Source: Corticimicrobacter populi
GTDB taxonomy: Bacteria; Pseudomonadota; Gammaproteobacteria; Burkholderiales; Burkholderiaceae_B
NCBI RefSeq assembly: GCF_003123725.1
Contig: NZ_QETA01000001.1
Coordinates: 124,001-188,000 of the forward strand
DNA length: 64,000 nucleotides
Direction of reading: 5' to 3'
Below are positions 8,299 to 19,098 of the stretch, piece by piece; position 1 is the first letter of the stretch, and each line of letters begins with the position of its first letter. Below the pieces are notes generated by a model. The model was not told the DNA's origin. It saw only the letters and a program-made list of their open reading frames with translations, and made no database searches. Both the position numbers and the translations under genes were made by a program.

Positions 8299-9374
8299 TG
8301 GATACGCGGTCGTCCCTGATGTCGGCGGGTGGTGTTTCTGGGTATCCGGATGCGGTCGCCATCGAGACGGCCGCCGCGCAGTTGCAGGCTGGCCGGCTGG
8401 TCGCCTTTCCGACTGAAACCGTCTATGGCCTCGGGGCCGATGCCGAGAACCCACAGGCGGTGGCGGCCATTTATGCCGCCAAGGGCCGGCCATCCAACCA
8501 CCCCGTGATTGCGCACCTGGCACCGGGAGCCGACCTCGACTACTGGGCTGCCCATATGCCGAGTCAGGCACGCAGCCTGATCGCGGCATTCTGGCCGGGG
8601 CCATTGACTCTGATCCTCAAGCGTGCCACGCATATCGATCCGGCCATCAGCGGTGGTCAGGACAGCATTGGATTACGCTGCCCGGCCCACCCGGTGGCCC
8701 AGGCGCTGATCGCAGCGTTCGCGGCACAGCGTAGCGGCGGGCAGGGCGGCGTGGCCGCACCGTCGGCCAATCGCTTCGGCCATGTCTCTCCTACACTGGC
8801 ACGCCATGTGCTGGAAGAGTTTGCGCCCGAGGTGGCCAGCGGACAGATCCAGGTGCTGGATGGCGGGCCGACCGAGGTTGGCATCGAATCGACCATCCTC
8901 GATCTGTCGCGGGTGCATCTGGGAGGGCGTCCTGTGCTGCTGCGGCCGGGTGGCATCAGCGCCGGGCAACTGGAACAGGTGCTGGGTGAGGCGGTATTGC
9001 CGCCCGATGTCGATGCACCGCGTGCGTCCGGCACCCTCAAGGCGCACTATGCACCGGGCACGCCGTTTCGGCTGTTGCCGCTTGATGCGATCCTGCATCT
9101 TCTGGCGAATCAGGCGGGTGGTCGTTGTGTGGTGGCTTCGCATAGCTGTCCCGTGGCCCCCGTGTTGCCTTCTGGTGGGGCAGTGTTCTGGCAAGCCATG
9201 CCGACCGATGCCGATGCCTATGCACACGTGCTCTATGCTCGCATGCGCGAGTGGGATGTGCTGGGTGTGGATGTCATCCTGCTCGAAACACCTCCCGAAG
9301 AGGCCCGTTGGGCTGGGGTGCGTGATCGCGTGCAGCGGGCGGCAGCGGCTTTTCCTTCGGACTGGCAAGCGTAG
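8298..9374 (+). CDS. tsaC: Sua5-type L-threonylcarbamoyladenylate synthase
   Basis: This is a 358-residue two-domain protein making threonylcarbamoyl-AMP for the tRNA t6A37 modification. The YrdC/TsaC domain spans about residues 20-215 (FPTETVYGLGADAENPQAVAA, KGRPSNHPVIAHL, GLRCPAHPVAQ, APSANRFGHVSPT). The extra C-terminal Sua5 domain (about 245-355, after the SGTLKAHYAPGTPF linker) marks it as Sua5 rather than short TsaC. It is the last gene of the fba-pur run and ends 5 nt from the convergent SUKH gene; no terminator is visible between them. Confidence 0.94.
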   Translation: MDTRSSLMSAGGVSGYPDAVAIETAAAQLQAGRLVAFPTETVYGLGADAENPQAVAAIYAAKGRPSNHPVIAHLAPGADLDYWAAHMPSQARSLIAAFWPGPLTLILKRATHIDPAISGGQDSIGLRCPAHPVAQALIAAFAAQRSGGQGGVAAPSANRFGHVSPTLARHVLEEFAPEVASGQIQVLDGGPTEVGIESTILDLSRVHLGGRPVLLRPGGISAGQLEQVLGEAVLPPDVDAPRASGTLKAHYAPGTPFRLLPLDAILHLLANQAGGRCVVASHSCPVAPVLPSGGAVFWQAMPTDADAYAHVLYARMREWDVLGVDVILLETPPEEARWAGVRDRVQRAAAAFPSDWQA

Positions 9375-9379
9375 CGCGG

Positions 9380-9862
9380 TCAGTAGTCCGGCAGCTTCAG
9401 CCCGAAATGCGTCGGCTGGAATGCTTTTTCCACGACAAAGTCGAAGAAGTCCTGATGGGTGGGCTCAGGCTGTGCATCCGAGGATGAATCATAAAAATAG
9501 ACAGCGTTCGAATAGCTGCTGTCATCGCTTACAAAGCCATAGTAGCCGCCCGTTTCATCATCGCTGAACGGAAAGAAATTGGGCGGCATGGTGATGCCTT
9601 GCAGGACAAGGTTGCCGTTCTCGCTGCGTGAAATGCACCAGCCGTTGAGCGGACTGAGGGAGTACAGGTTCAGGAATGCGAAGTAGCCTGCCTTGTATGT
9701 GCTGGCAAAGTAGGCGTACTGATCCGGCAATCGCTTGCCAATGGTTTTTTCCGTGTCGCTGATGTCTTCAGCCGTGGCAAGATGCGCGTCCTCTGTCAGG
9801 AACCAGTTTGGTTTCTGGCTGCGAACATAGTCGACTGTTTCCTTGAATTGCCCGGTATTCAT
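9380..9862 (-). CDS. SMI1/KNR4 (SUKH) family protein, probable immunity protein
   Basis: This 160-residue protein resembles the SMI1/KNR4 (SUKH) superfamily: an N-terminal helix plus EDISDTEKTIGKRLPDQYAYF, then GYFAFLNLYSL, a beta region with FFPFSDDETGGYYGFV, and a C-terminal helical tail with FFDFVVEKAF. SUKH proteins are mostly immunity partners of polymorphic or contact-dependent toxins. The gene is clearly more AT-rich than its neighbours, which fits horizontal gain. No toxin is adjacent; the sequence immediately upstream is a truncated frame and an orphan terminator. The specific toxin partner is unknown. Confidence 0.75.
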   Translation of the reverse strand: MNTGQFKETVDYVRSQKPNWFLTEDAHLATAEDISDTEKTIGKRLPDQYAYFASTYKAGYFAFLNLYSLSPLNGWCISRSENGNLVLQGITMPPNFFPFSDDETGGYYGFVSDDSSYSNAVYFYDSSSDAQPEPTHQDFFDFVVEKAFQPTHFGLKLPDY

Positions 9863-9888
9863 TGTGTGCTTCAGTTGAAAGCGCCAAG

Positions 9889-10044
9889 TTACGGTTTTTT
9901 GATTTCCTGGCGCAATTTCTCTGCGGATACTTTGATTGTTTTTCCATTTTCAACCAAAACAATGGCAGTGTTTGTCTGTATGGCAGCATGCCTAGCCAGG
10001 ATGCCTGCAAGAATTATCGTATAGCGGTGTTCGCGTGTAAAATT
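9889..10044 (-). pseudogene. C-terminal remnant of an unidentified gene
   Basis: A 51-codon open stretch on the minus strand, with no usable start codon, encodes a protein-like sequence including ARHAAIQTNTAIVLVENGKT and ending KLRQEIKKP before TAA. The stop lies 26 nt upstream of the SUKH gene on the same strand, where a partner toxin or other operon gene would normally end. It is interpreted as the tail of a gene whose front was lost. Family not recognised; coding status is inferred from composition only. Confidence 0.35.
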
Positions 10045-10066
10045 CTATGGTTTTAAGAATCAAGAA

Positions 10067-10102
10067 CAAAAAAGGGAACCATTCTCAATTTTGAATGTCC
10101 CT
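10067..10102 (-). terminator. Orphan intrinsic terminator (minus strand)
   Basis: Read on the minus strand, AGGGACATTC pairs with GAATGGTTCCCT (two unpaired bases) around a short A/T-rich loop and is followed by TTTTTT. No minus-strand gene lies upstream of it: the next gene, the RND adaptor at 10181, points the other way. This suggests a gene was deleted. The interval 9863-10180 otherwise holds only the remnant frame described separately and presumably the promoter of the efflux operon. Confidence 0.55.
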
Positions 10103-10180
10103 ATCTATCCGTAGCAAGCAGACCGAAGGGGCGTAGCAAAATATTCCCGTCGCGTCGCCCGATTGTCCTTCGCTTCTGTC

Positions 10181-11428
10181 ATGGCCTCTTTCTCTTCTTC
10201 CCGAACCAAGATTCTTTGCGCCGTTGCGGCGCTCCTCGTTGCAGGCGGCCTCTATGCCTGGCTGTCCGGCCCGCAAGAGGCTGCCGGTCCTTCTCGCTAT
10301 GCCGGACCGGTGGCCGTCAGCGTGGTGCTGGCCGAGCAGCAGGATTTTCCACTGGTTCTGCATGCGCTCGGTACGGTTACACCGCTCAATACGGTGGTGG
10401 TACGCAGCCGGGTCGAAGGTGAGCTGGTCGAACTGCCTTTCAAGGAAGGGCAGGCGGTCGAGGCCGGTACCTTGCTGGCACGGATAGACCCGCGCCCGTA
10501 CGAGGTGAAACTGGCCCAGGCGCTGGGGCAGCAGCAGCAGAACCAGGCGCAATTGCGCAATGCGCAGGCCGATCTCAAGCGCTATCAGACCCTTTTCAGC
10601 CAGGATTCGATCGCCCGCCAGCAACTGGAAAGCCAGGAAGCGCTGGTGCGTCAGTACAGTGGTACGGCGCGCAGCGACCAGGCTGCCGTCGATGAGGCAC
10701 GCCTGCAGCTCGGCTATACCCGCATCGAGGCACCGATCAGCGGCCGCCTGGGCTTGCGCAAGGTCGATATCGGCAACCTGGTGCGGGCCGGTGATGAAGG
10801 CGGTCTGGTCACAATTACCCAGATGCAGCCGATTTCGGTGTTGTTCAGCCTGCCGGAGACACAACTCCAGGAAGTATTGCCGCCGCTGCGTCGCGGTGAG
10901 GCTTTGAGGGTCGAGGCCTGGGATCGGAGCGAAAACAGCCTGCTGGCGACTGGCACGCTGCGCACGATCGACAACCAGATCGATACGACCACTGGCACGG
11001 TACGTTTGCGGGCCGAATTCGACAATACCGACGAGGCGCTCTTTCCCAATCAGTTCGTTAACGTGCGGCTGCAGGTACGCAACATCGCGGGCGTGATTGC
11101 TGTGGCCGAGGATGCCATCCAGTACGGATCGCGGGGAACCTATGTCTATATTGCCGGGGACGACAGCAAATCGTATATGCGGCAGGTTCGCCTCGGGCCG
11201 ATGTCGCAGGGCCAGATTGTCGTGGAGGATGGGCTCAAGCCCGGCGAGCGCGTCATCCTCGAAGGGCTGGATCGCCTGCGCGAAGGTCGAGAGGTGGAAA
11301 TCATAGGCAATGCAGCAGATCCGGGTGAGGCCAATCTTGATCCTGATGCGGGATCCGCGGCATCGGCGGATGCATTGCCTGGCAGCCAGGCTGCCGCTCA
11401 GGCAGGTGCAGCAGCGCCGGCACCATGA
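10181..11428 (+). CDS. mdtA: RND efflux periplasmic adaptor (MdtA-like)
   Basis: This is a 415-residue membrane-fusion protein linking the inner-membrane pumps to the outer-membrane channel. An N-terminal anchor or signal ([20 protein letters not shown]) is followed by barrel-sandwich strands ([20 protein letters not shown]), a coiled-coil hairpin at about residues 105-165 with repeated Q/A/L residues, then [21 protein letters not shown] and the beta-barrel domain. The C-terminal tail is Ala/Asp-rich. The ATG at 10181 is preferred over an upstream TTG at 10163. It overlaps the first pump gene by 4 nt (ATGA). Confidence 0.93.
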   Translation: MASFSSSRTKILCAVAALLVAGGLYAWLSGPQEAAGPSRYAGPVAVSVVLAEQQDFPLVLHALGTVTPLNTVVVRSRVEGELVELPFKEGQAVEAGTLLARIDPRPYEVKLAQALGQQQQNQAQLRNAQADLKRYQTLFSQDSIARQQLESQEALVRQYSGTARSDQAAVDEARLQLGYTRIEAPISGRLGLRKVDIGNLVRAGDEGGLVTITQMQPISVLFSLPETQLQEVLPPLRRGEALRVEAWDRSENSLLATGTLRTIDNQIDTTTGTVRLRAEFDNTDEALFPNQFVNVRLQVRNIAGVIAVAEDAIQYGSRGTYVYIAGDDSKSYMRQVRLGPMSQGQIVVEDGLKPGERVILEGLDRLREGREVEIIGNAADPGEANLDPDAGSAASADALPGSQAAAQAGAAAPAP

Positions 11429-14400
11429 ACCTGTCACGGCTTTTCATCCATCGTCCGGTGGCCACCATGTTGCTCATGGTGGCGTTGCTGCTGTCCGGCA
11501 TCATGGCCTGGCGGTTGCTGCCTGTGGCGGCACTGCCGCAGGTCGATTACCCCATCATTCAGGTGTTTACGCACTACCCGGGGGCCAGCCCGTCGGTTGC
11601 GGCCAGTGCCATCACGGCACCGCTGGAGCGGCGTTTCGGTCAGATTCCCGGTCTGAAGCAGATGTCGTCGGCCAGCTCGGGCGGAGCCTCGGTGCTGACA
11701 CTGCAGTTTGCGCTGGATATCCCCATGAGCGTGGCCGAGCAGGAGGTGCAGGCGGCCATCAGCGCCGCCGGCAGCCTGTTGCCGGATGATTTGCCGACGC
11801 CGCCGGTATATCGCAAGGTCAATCCGGCCGATGTGCCCATCATGACACTGGCCATCACCTCCGAGAGTCTGCCGCTGCACGAAGTGTACGATCTGGTGGA
11901 CTCCCTGCTGGCGCAGCGATTGGCACAGATTTCCGGTGTCGGCATGGTGAGTCTGGCAGGAGGGCAGCGTCCGGCAGTCCGCATTCAGATCAATCCCCTT
12001 GCCCTGGCTGCGCATGGACTGAGCCTGGATAGCGTGCGGCAGGCGGTGGCCAATGCCAACGTCAACCAGCCCAAGGGCAGTTTTGATGGCGAGGTGCGCA
12101 GCGTCATCCTGGATGCCAATGACCAGTTGCGCACGCTCGACGAATACCGCGACCTGATCGTGGCCTGGCGCGACAATGCACCGATCCGGCTGGGACAGGT
12201 CGCCGAGGTGGCGCGGGGCGGCGAGGATCGACGGCTGGCCGCCTGGGTAGGGGATGTACCCGCCGTGCTGGTCAATATCCAGCGCCAGCCCGGAGCCAAC
12301 GTCATCGATGTGGTGGACCGGGTGCAGGCCTTGCTGCCGCAACTGTCTGCCACCTTGCCGGCGTCGCTGGACGTGGCCGTGCTGACCGACCGTACCGTCA
12401 GCATCCGGGCTTCCATCCGGGGCGTGCAGATCGAGCTGCTGTTTGCCGTGGCACTGGTGGTGCTGGTGACTTTCATGTTCCTGCGCGACCTGCGTGCCAC
12501 GCTGATACCCAGCCTGGCCGTGCCGCTGTCGCTGATCGGCACGTTTGGCGTGATGTATCTGGCGGGATTTTCGGTCAACAACCTGACCCTGATGGCCTTG
12601 ACCATTGCTGCCGGCTTCGTGGTGGATGACGCGATTGTCATGGTGGAAAACATTGCCCGCTACCGGGAACAGGGACATTCACCGATGCAGGCGGCAATCA
12701 AGGGAGCCGGACAGATCGGTTTTACGCTGGTGTCGCTGACCCTGTCGCTGATTGCGGTCTTGATACCGCTGCTGTTCATGGGCGACGTGGTGGGCCGGCT
12801 GTTCCGGGAGTTTGCCATTACGCTGGCCGTGGCAATTTTCATTTCCCTGCTGATTTCCCTGAGTCTGACGCCGATGCTTTGTGCCCGCATGCTGCCCGAC
12901 CTGTCGCAGCAGCATGGCAGGAAGGGGCTGCTCGACCGTGTGATCGAGCGCTATGCGTCGGGCCTGCAATGGGTGCTGCGTCACCAGACCCTGACATTGC
13001 TGACCATGCTGGGTACGCTGCTGCTGACGGCGTTGCTGTACCTGCTCGTGCCGAAGGGATTTTTCCCGGTGCAGGATAGTGGTGTGCTGCAAGGGGTGAC
13101 CGAGGCACCGCAGCATATTTCCTTCCAGGCCATGGCACGTCGCCAGCAGGCGTTGGCGGCGGCTCTGGCCGAAGATCAGGATATCGACTCGGTGTCGTCT
13201 TTCATCGGGGTGGATGGGGTCAATGCTACGCTCAACAGCGGCCGCATCATGATCAATCTGAAACCGATTGCCGAGCGCAGCGTGGCCCTGCCCGAAATCC
13301 TGTCGCGTCTGCAGTCGCGTGCCGCCGATGTGGCCGAGATGGATCTCTATCTGCAACCGGTGCAGGAGCTGACCATCGAGGATCGTGTCAGCCGCACGCA
13401 GTTTCTGTTCACACTGACCTCGCCTGATCAGACCTTGCTGGAAGAATGGGTGCCGCGTGCGCTGGTGGCGCTGGCGGGCCAGGATGCGCTGCGCGATGTT
13501 GCCAGCGATATGCAGGCGGGCGGCATGCAGGCGTTCCTGGAGGTGGATCGGGATGCGGCGGGGCGACTGGGCGTGACCATGGCGGATATCGACAATGCGC
13601 TCTACAGTGCCTATGGTCAGCGCCAGATTTCCACGCTCTTTACGCAGGCCAACCAGTACCGTGTCGTACTGGAGGTCGATCCGCGCTTTGCGACCGAACC
13701 CGGTGCGCTGGAGCGGCTGCATGTGCGCCGCGACAGTGGCGAGCTGGTACCGCTGTCTGCATTGGCGCGGATCAGCGAACGCCCTACGGCATTGCTGATC
13801 AACCATGTGGGGCAGTTCCCGTCGGCCACGATTTCCTTCAATCTGGCACCGGGGGCCTCGCTGGGCGATGCGGTTGCGCAGATCGATGCCACGCTGGCTG
13901 AAATCGGCCTGCCCGCCAGTATCGAAATGCGCTACCAGGGGGCAGCTCAGGCGTTCCAGGCATCGCTGTCGAACACGCTGTGGCTGATTCTGGCAGCAGT
14001 GATCACCATGTATATCGTGCTGGGTATCCTGTACGAAAGCACCATTCACCCGGTCACCATCCTGTCCACATTGCCGTCGGCCACGGTCGGGGCGCTGCTG
14101 GCGCTGTTGATCAGTGGCAAGCCGCTGGATCTGGTGGCAGTGATCGGTATCATTCTGCTGATTGGACTGGTCAAGAAGAACGGCATCATGATGGTGGACT
14201 TCGCTCTTGATGCCGAACGACGTCAGGGCATGGCACCGCAGGAGGCTATCTACCAGGCGGCGCTGTTGCGTTTCCGGCCTATCCTGATGACGACGCTGGC
14301 GGCGCTGTTCGGCGCGATTCCGCTGATGCTGGCGTCGGGCTCGGGTGCCGAATTGCGGCAGCCGCTGGGCTGGGTCATGGTGGGTGGCCTGCTGGTCAGC

Positions 14401-14541
14401 CAGGTGTTGACGCTGTTTACCACGCCGGTGGTGTATCTGTTCTTTGACCGCTTGAGTCGTCGGCGCAGTGCGTCGCCGGCAGCGGATGCCGGGACTGGCG
14501 GGGGTGAGCCGGCAGCCGTGGTCGAGACCCGGAGAGACTGA
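11425..14541 (+). CDS. mdtB: RND multidrug efflux pump subunit (MdtB-like)
   Basis: This 1038-residue inner-membrane RND transporter has the standard 12-helix, two-porter-domain architecture. It starts [20 protein letters not shown], has the helix-4 proton-relay motif [17 protein letters not shown], and the second-half counterpart [19 protein letters not shown]. In MdtABC pumps two different RND subunits form a heterotrimer, and a second RND gene follows immediately (TGATG overlap). The substrates cannot be predicted from sequence; MdtABC relatives export bile salts, novobiocin and similar amphiphiles. Confidence 0.94.
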   Translation: MNLSRLFIHRPVATMLLMVALLLSGIMAWRLLPVAALPQVDYPIIQVFTHYPGASPSVAASAITAPLERRFGQIPGLKQMSSASSGGASVLTLQFALDIPMSVAEQEVQAAISAAGSLLPDDLPTPPVYRKVNPADVPIMTLAITSESLPLHEVYDLVDSLLAQRLAQISGVGMVSLAGGQRPAVRIQINPLALAAHGLSLDSVRQAVANANVNQPKGSFDGEVRSVILDANDQLRTLDEYRDLIVAWRDNAPIRLGQVAEVARGGEDRRLAAWVGDVPAVLVNIQRQPGANVIDVVDRVQALLPQLSATLPASLDVAVLTDRTVSIRASIRGVQIELLFAVALVVLVTFMFLRDLRATLIPSLAVPLSLIGTFGVMYLAGFSVNNLTLMALTIAAGFVVDDAIVMVENIARYREQGHSPMQAAIKGAGQIGFTLVSLTLSLIAVLIPLLFMGDVVGRLFREFAITLAVAIFISLLISLSLTPMLCARMLPDLSQQHGRKGLLDRVIERYASGLQWVLRHQTLTLLTMLGTLLLTALLYLLVPKGFFPVQDSGVLQGVTEAPQHISFQAMARRQQALAAALAEDQDIDSVSSFIGVDGVNATLNSGRIMINLKPIAERSVALPEILSRLQSRAADVAEMDLYLQPVQELTIEDRVSRTQFLFTLTSPDQTLLEEWVPRALVALAGQDALRDVASDMQAGGMQAFLEVDRDAAGRLGVTMADIDNALYSAYGQRQISTLFTQANQYRVVLEVDPRFATEPGALERLHVRRDSGELVPLSALARISERPTALLINHVGQFPSATISFNLAPGASLGDAVAQIDATLAEIGLPASIEMRYQGAAQAFQASLSNTLWLILAAVITMYIVLGILYESTIHPVTILSTLPSATVGALLALLISGKPLDLVAVIGIILLIGLVKKNGIMMVDFALDAERRQGMAPQEAIYQAALLRFRPILMTTLAALFGAIPLMLASGSGAELRQPLGWVMVGGLLVSQVLTLFTTPVVYLFFDRLSRRRSASPAADAGTGGGEPAAVVETRRD

Positions 14542-17500
14542 TGTTGCGCCTGTTCATCCACCGGCCGGTGGCCAGTTGCTTGCTGGCACTGGGCATCATG
14601 CTGGTCGGTCTGCTGGCATGGCGTCTGATGCCGATTGCGCCCTTGCCACAGGTGGATTTCCCGACCATTGAAGTGTCGGCCGACCTGCCCGGTGCCAGTC
14701 CCGAAAGCATGGCGAGTACAGTGGCGGCTCCACTGGAGCGGGCGCTGGGCAGCATTGCGGGCGTGACATCGATGACCTCTTCCAGCAACCAGGGGTCGAC
14801 CGGCATCACGCTGGAGTTCGAACTCGATCGCAATATCCACGAAGCGGCCCGTGATGTGCAGGCGGCCATCAATGCCGCGCGGGGCGAACTGCCTGCCGGG
14901 ATGCCGGGCGATCCGACCTATCGCAAGGTCAATCCGTCCGATACACCCATCATGGCAATCGCCCTGAGTTCTCCGGATCGCACACCCGGCGAGCTGTATG
15001 ACATTGCCTCGACGGTGCTGGCGCAGAAACTGGCCCAGATCGGTGGCGTGGGCGAGATCCGGGTGGGAGGCAGTTCGCTGCCTGCCGTGCGTGTACAACT
15101 CGATCCCAGGGCGCTGGCGCAGCGTGGCATCGCCCTTGACGAAGTCCGACAGGCCATCGCCGATACCAATACACTGACTCCGCGCGGCGATCTTGAGTCG
15201 GCACAGCGGCGCTGGTCGGTCGAGACCAACGACCAGTTGCGCAAGGCGGTCGATTATCTGCCGCTCATCGTGCGTCAGCGTGATGGCGCAGTGGTACGCC
15301 TGGGGGATGTGGCCACCGTCAGCGATTCGGTCGAGAATCGCTACAGCAGCGGTTTTCACAACGACCGGCCTGCCGTGGTGCTGCTGGTCAGTCGGCAATC
15401 CGGCTCCAATATCGTCAGCACCATCGACGAAATCTATGCTCAGTTGCCGGCCCTGCGCGCCCTGACGCCCGAGGATGTCGACCTGACCGTGGTGCTCGAC
15501 CGTTCCGATAGCATCCGCGCCACGCTGCGCGATGCCTGGCTGACGCTGCTGATCGCGGTGGTGCTGGTGGTGCTGGTCGTGTGGGCATTCCTGGGTAGCC
15601 TGCGCGCGGCACTGATTCCCAGCCTGGCCATCCCGGTATCGTTGATTGGTGCCTTTGCCATCATGTACCTGTACGGTTTTTCGCTGAATAACCTGTCGCT
15701 GATGGCGCTGATCGTCGCGGCCGGGCTGGTGGTGGATGATGCCATCGTGGTGGTGGAAAACATTACCCGTCATATCGAACGCGGCGTGCCGCCGTTTCGT
15801 GCTGCCTTGCTGGGTACCCGCGAGGTCGGCTTTACGCTGCTGGCGATGAATCTGGCGCTGGCCGTGGTGTTCGTGTCTATTCTGTTCATGGGTGGGCTGG
15901 TCGAGCGCCTGTTCCGCGAGTTCTCGATTACGCTGGTGGGCGCGATGCTGCTGTCACTGGGTGTGTCGCTGACGCTCACGCCCAGCCTCAGCGCCCGACT
16001 GTTGCACCGCCGTCCCGAGACTGGATCGGCACGAGGCGGACTGGCAGACAGGGGACGACGGCTGATGCAGGCATTGCGGGAAGGCTATGGACGCAGCCTG
16101 GACTGGTGTCTCGGTCGTCTGTGGCTGGTACTGGCATTGCTGGTGGGCGTGATTGGTCTCAACATCTATCTGTATGTGGCGATTCCCAAGGGCTTTCTGC
16201 CTCCGCAGGATACCGGGCAATTGTCGGCCTTCGTGCGGGGCGATGACGGTTTTTCCTTCCAGGTCATGCAGCCCAAGGTCGAGACTTATCGGCGCATGCT
16301 GATGGCTGATCCTGCCGTGCAGGACGTGGTTGGCAGCAGTGGCGGCGAGATGGGGGGCAGCAATACCTTCATCCTGATCCGCCTCAAGCCGCTGGGCGAG
16401 CGTGGCGAGAGCGCGCAGGCCGTGGCCGACCGCCTGCGCGATCAGTCGCCGCAGATCCCGGGCGGTATGCTGTTCACACGCCTGGATCAGGATCTCAACC
16501 CACCGCATTCGTTCGGTTCGTCGGGCGATTACTCGCTGACCCTGCTGTCGGGGGATGCCACGCAGCTGCGTACCTGGGCACGCAAGGTATCGCAGGCCTT
16601 GCAGGATGTGCCTGAACTGGTGGATGTCGAGTCGTTTGGCGACGATGCTGCCAAGCAGGTGCTGTTGACCATCGACCGTGAGGCGGCGCAGCGGCTGGGC
16701 GTGGACATGCGTACGGTGGCATCGGTGCTGGGCAACTCGTTCAGCCAGCGTCAGGTTGCCACGCTCTATGATCGTCTCAACCAGTACCGTGTGGTCATGG
16801 AGCTGGACCCTCGCTATACGCAGAATCCGGATGAACTGGAGCGTGTGCAGGTGATGACGGCCGATGGTCAGTTGATCCCGCTCATGGCCTTCGCCCGCTA
16901 CGAATACGGGGTGGTCAATGATCGTGTCTACCATGATGGCCAGTTTGCGGCTGTCGGCATCGATTTTTCACTGGCACCGGGCGTGCCGCTGCAGACAGGC
17001 CTGCAGGCACTCGACCGGGCACTGGCCGGGCTGATGTTGCCATTGGACGTGCATGCGCGGCTGGGCGGCGGCGCGGCAGACTTCCAGGACAGTGTCGGGG
17101 CGCAGCCCTGGCTGATCCTGGGTGTGGTGGTGGCCGTCTATCTGGTGCTGGGTATGCTGTATGAGAGCACGCTGCACCCGCTGACCATCCTGTCGACCTT
17201 GCCTTCGGCCGGGGTGGGGGCATTGCTGGCATTGCGCATGGCCGGGCTCGAATTCACGTTGATTGCGCTGCTGGGCTTGTTCCTGCTGATCGGGCTGGTC
17301 ATGAAGAACGCCATCATGATGATCGACTTTGCGCTGGATGCGGAACGTCATCGCGGTCTGGCTCCTCGCCAGGCGATCTACGAGGCAGCCATGATGCGTG
17401 TGCGACCGATCCTCATGACCAACCTCGCAGGCCTGCTGGGGGCCGTGCCGCTGGTGCTCGGGTTGGGCTATGGGGCTGAAATGCGGCGGCCGCTGGGCAT

Positions 17501-17627
17501 TGCCATCGTCGGCGGGCTGGCGGTCAGCCAGTTGCTGACCCTCTACACCACGCCGGTGGTGTACCTGCTGCTCGAACGGGCTCGTGCCCGCGTGAAACGC
17601 TGGCAGAGACAAGGAACACAGGAATGA
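14541..17627 (+). CDS. mdtC: RND multidrug efflux pump subunit (MdtC-like)
   Basis: This 1028-residue RND transporter is clearly related to but distinct from the preceding pump. It begins FIHRPVASCLLALGIMLVGL and carries the helix-4 motif GLVVDDAIVVVENITRH and, in the second half, [37 protein letters not shown] and related porter-domain segments are present. It overlaps the adjacent genes by 1 nt upstream and 4 nt downstream, so all four components are probably made from one message. The MdtB/MdtC assignment is by order. Confidence 0.94.
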   Translation: MLRLFIHRPVASCLLALGIMLVGLLAWRLMPIAPLPQVDFPTIEVSADLPGASPESMASTVAAPLERALGSIAGVTSMTSSSNQGSTGITLEFELDRNIHEAARDVQAAINAARGELPAGMPGDPTYRKVNPSDTPIMAIALSSPDRTPGELYDIASTVLAQKLAQIGGVGEIRVGGSSLPAVRVQLDPRALAQRGIALDEVRQAIADTNTLTPRGDLESAQRRWSVETNDQLRKAVDYLPLIVRQRDGAVVRLGDVATVSDSVENRYSSGFHNDRPAVVLLVSRQSGSNIVSTIDEIYAQLPALRALTPEDVDLTVVLDRSDSIRATLRDAWLTLLIAVVLVVLVVWAFLGSLRAALIPSLAIPVSLIGAFAIMYLYGFSLNNLSLMALIVAAGLVVDDAIVVVENITRHIERGVPPFRAALLGTREVGFTLLAMNLALAVVFVSILFMGGLVERLFREFSITLVGAMLLSLGVSLTLTPSLSARLLHRRPETGSARGGLADRGRRLMQALREGYGRSLDWCLGRLWLVLALLVGVIGLNIYLYVAIPKGFLPPQDTGQLSAFVRGDDGFSFQVMQPKVETYRRMLMADPAVQDVVGSSGGEMGGSNTFILIRLKPLGERGESAQAVADRLRDQSPQIPGGMLFTRLDQDLNPPHSFGSSGDYSLTLLSGDATQLRTWARKVSQALQDVPELVDVESFGDDAAKQVLLTIDREAAQRLGVDMRTVASVLGNSFSQRQVATLYDRLNQYRVVMELDPRYTQNPDELERVQVMTADGQLIPLMAFARYEYGVVNDRVYHDGQFAAVGIDFSLAPGVPLQTGLQALDRALAGLMLPLDVHARLGGGAADFQDSVGAQPWLILGVVVAVYLVLGMLYESTLHPLTILSTLPSAGVGALLALRMAGLEFTLIALLGLFLLIGLVMKNAIMMIDFALDAERHRGLAPRQAIYEAAMMRVRPILMTNLAGLLGAVPLVLGLGYGAEMRRPLGIAIVGGLAVSQLLTLYTTPVVYLLLERARARVKRWQRQGTQE

Positions 17628-19057
17628 CGAAATCGTTTTCGACCGTACGATGCCAACTGGGCGTGCCACTGTTGGCCATGTTGCTGGCGGGATGCGCCAT
17701 GGGGCCTGACTACGTGCGTCCCGATACGCCAGGCCAGACGCAGGCGGCCTTTGGGCAGCTTGATGGCTGGACACCGGCAGCAGGGCTGGTACGAGAGGTT
17801 GAGACGGACTGGTGGAAGGCATTCGGTGATGCCAGGCTGGATGCCTGGATGCCTGAAATCGAACTGTCCAACCAGACTCTGGCCCAGGCAGTGGCACGTG
17901 CGCGGCAGTCTGCTGCGCTGGCGGCTGCCGCCCAGGCAGACTTCTACCCGCAGGTCGGCAGCAATGCGTCCCTGACGCGTCAGGGAACGGCCAGTGGCGT
18001 GAATAATCAGTTTGGACTGTCGGCCAATGCGAGCTGGCTGCCGGACATATGGGGGCGCGTGAGTCGCCAGGTCGAGGCGGGCCGGGCAGACCTTGACGCC
18101 AGCCAGGCCGATCTGGCAGCGGTGAAACTGGCAATGCAACTGCAGTTGGCGCAGCAGGTGTTCGGTGTGCGCGTGCTGGATGCACAGAAGGTCGTGCTGG
18201 AGGGGGCGGTCCAGGCCTACCTGCGTTCGCTGCAACTGACGCAGAACCAGTACGAGGCCGGTCTGGTAGCACGCAGTGATGTGGTGCAGGCGCAGACTCA
18301 GCTGAAAGTGGCGCGGGTGCAATTGTCCGAGCTGGAATGGCAGCGGGCGCAGATGGAGCATGCCGTCTCGGTGTTGTTGGGGCGTACGCCGGGCGCGCTA
18401 GACTGGGCCGGCCAGCCGGGTTTCATGCCGTCACTGGCACCGGTGCCGACACTCGTGCCTTCGATCTGGCTGGCCAGCCGGCCCGATATCGTCGCGGCAG
18501 AACGCCGCGTGGCGGCTGCCAACGCGCGGATCGGCGTGGCGCAGACCGCCTGGTTTCCTGACCTGACGCTGGGTGGTTCGGGAGGCTGGCAGGGCAGCCG
18601 TGCCAGTCAGTGGCTGTCTGCACCCTACCGAATCTGGTCACTGGGGCCTGCGCTGGCGCTGACCCTGTTCGATGGCGGCAAGCGCAGCGCCGCGCTGGAG
18701 CAGGCTGAAGCGCAGTATGACGAGACCGTGGCCGCCTATCGCCAGAAAGTGCTGGATGCCTTTCGCGAGGTCGAGGACGCGCTGGCCGTACTGCGGGTGC
18801 TCGAGACCGAGGCGGGTCAGCAGGCGCAGGTGGTGGCGCTGGCCGAGGAGGGCGAGCGGCTGGTATACAACCGCTATCAGTCCGGCATGGTGTCGTTCCT
18901 GGAGGTCACGGTGGCGCAGAACACCACGCTGGCTGCGCAGCGCACGATGCTTGATCTGGAGGGACGGCGGCTGGATGCTGCCGTCAAGCTACTGGCGGCG
19001 TTGGGCGGGGGATGGCAGGGGTTGGACGATGCGCAGTCTGGACGTGTGACGCCGTAG
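17624..19057 (+). CDS. Outer-membrane efflux channel lipoprotein (NodT/OprM family)
   Basis: This is a 477-residue outer-membrane factor completing the efflux system. The lipobox LLAGC (Cys24) is followed by AMGPDYVRPDTP, typical of NodT-family channels. Two TolC-type repeats are visible, with helical segments NQTLAQAVARARQSAALAAA and YRQKVLDAFREVEDALAVLR, and the motif YQSGMVSFLEV near the C terminus. The ATG overlaps the pump stop by 4 nt. E. coli mdtABC uses chromosomally separate tolC, whereas here the channel is operon-encoded. The next gene, 41 nt downstream, is unrelated and AT-rich. Confidence 0.93.
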   Translation: MTKSFSTVRCQLGVPLLAMLLAGCAMGPDYVRPDTPGQTQAAFGQLDGWTPAAGLVREVETDWWKAFGDARLDAWMPEIELSNQTLAQAVARARQSAALAAAAQADFYPQVGSNASLTRQGTASGVNNQFGLSANASWLPDIWGRVSRQVEAGRADLDASQADLAAVKLAMQLQLAQQVFGVRVLDAQKVVLEGAVQAYLRSLQLTQNQYEAGLVARSDVVQAQTQLKVARVQLSELEWQRAQMEHAVSVLLGRTPGALDWAGQPGFMPSLAPVPTLVPSIWLASRPDIVAAERRVAAANARIGVAQTAWFPDLTLGGSGGWQGSRASQWLSAPYRIWSLGPALALTLFDGGKRSAALEQAEAQYDETVAAYRQKVLDAFREVEDALAVLRVLETEAGQQAQVVALAEEGERLVYNRYQSGMVSFLEVTVAQNTTLAAQRTMLDLEGRRLDAAVKLLAALGGGWQGLDDAQSGRVTP

Positions 19058-19098
19058 GTTGCTGCTGTCACATTGAAATACTCGTTAAGGCCTTGTTT

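Noticed and set aside
9768-10010. Minus-strand open frame overlapping the SUKH start
   Set aside because: It overlaps the SUKH coding region in another frame and has no similarity; the neighbouring frame (9889-10044) looks more protein-like.
10163-10180. TTG start extending the RND adaptor by six residues
   Set aside because: ATG 10181 directly precedes the normal basic/hydrophobic N terminus.
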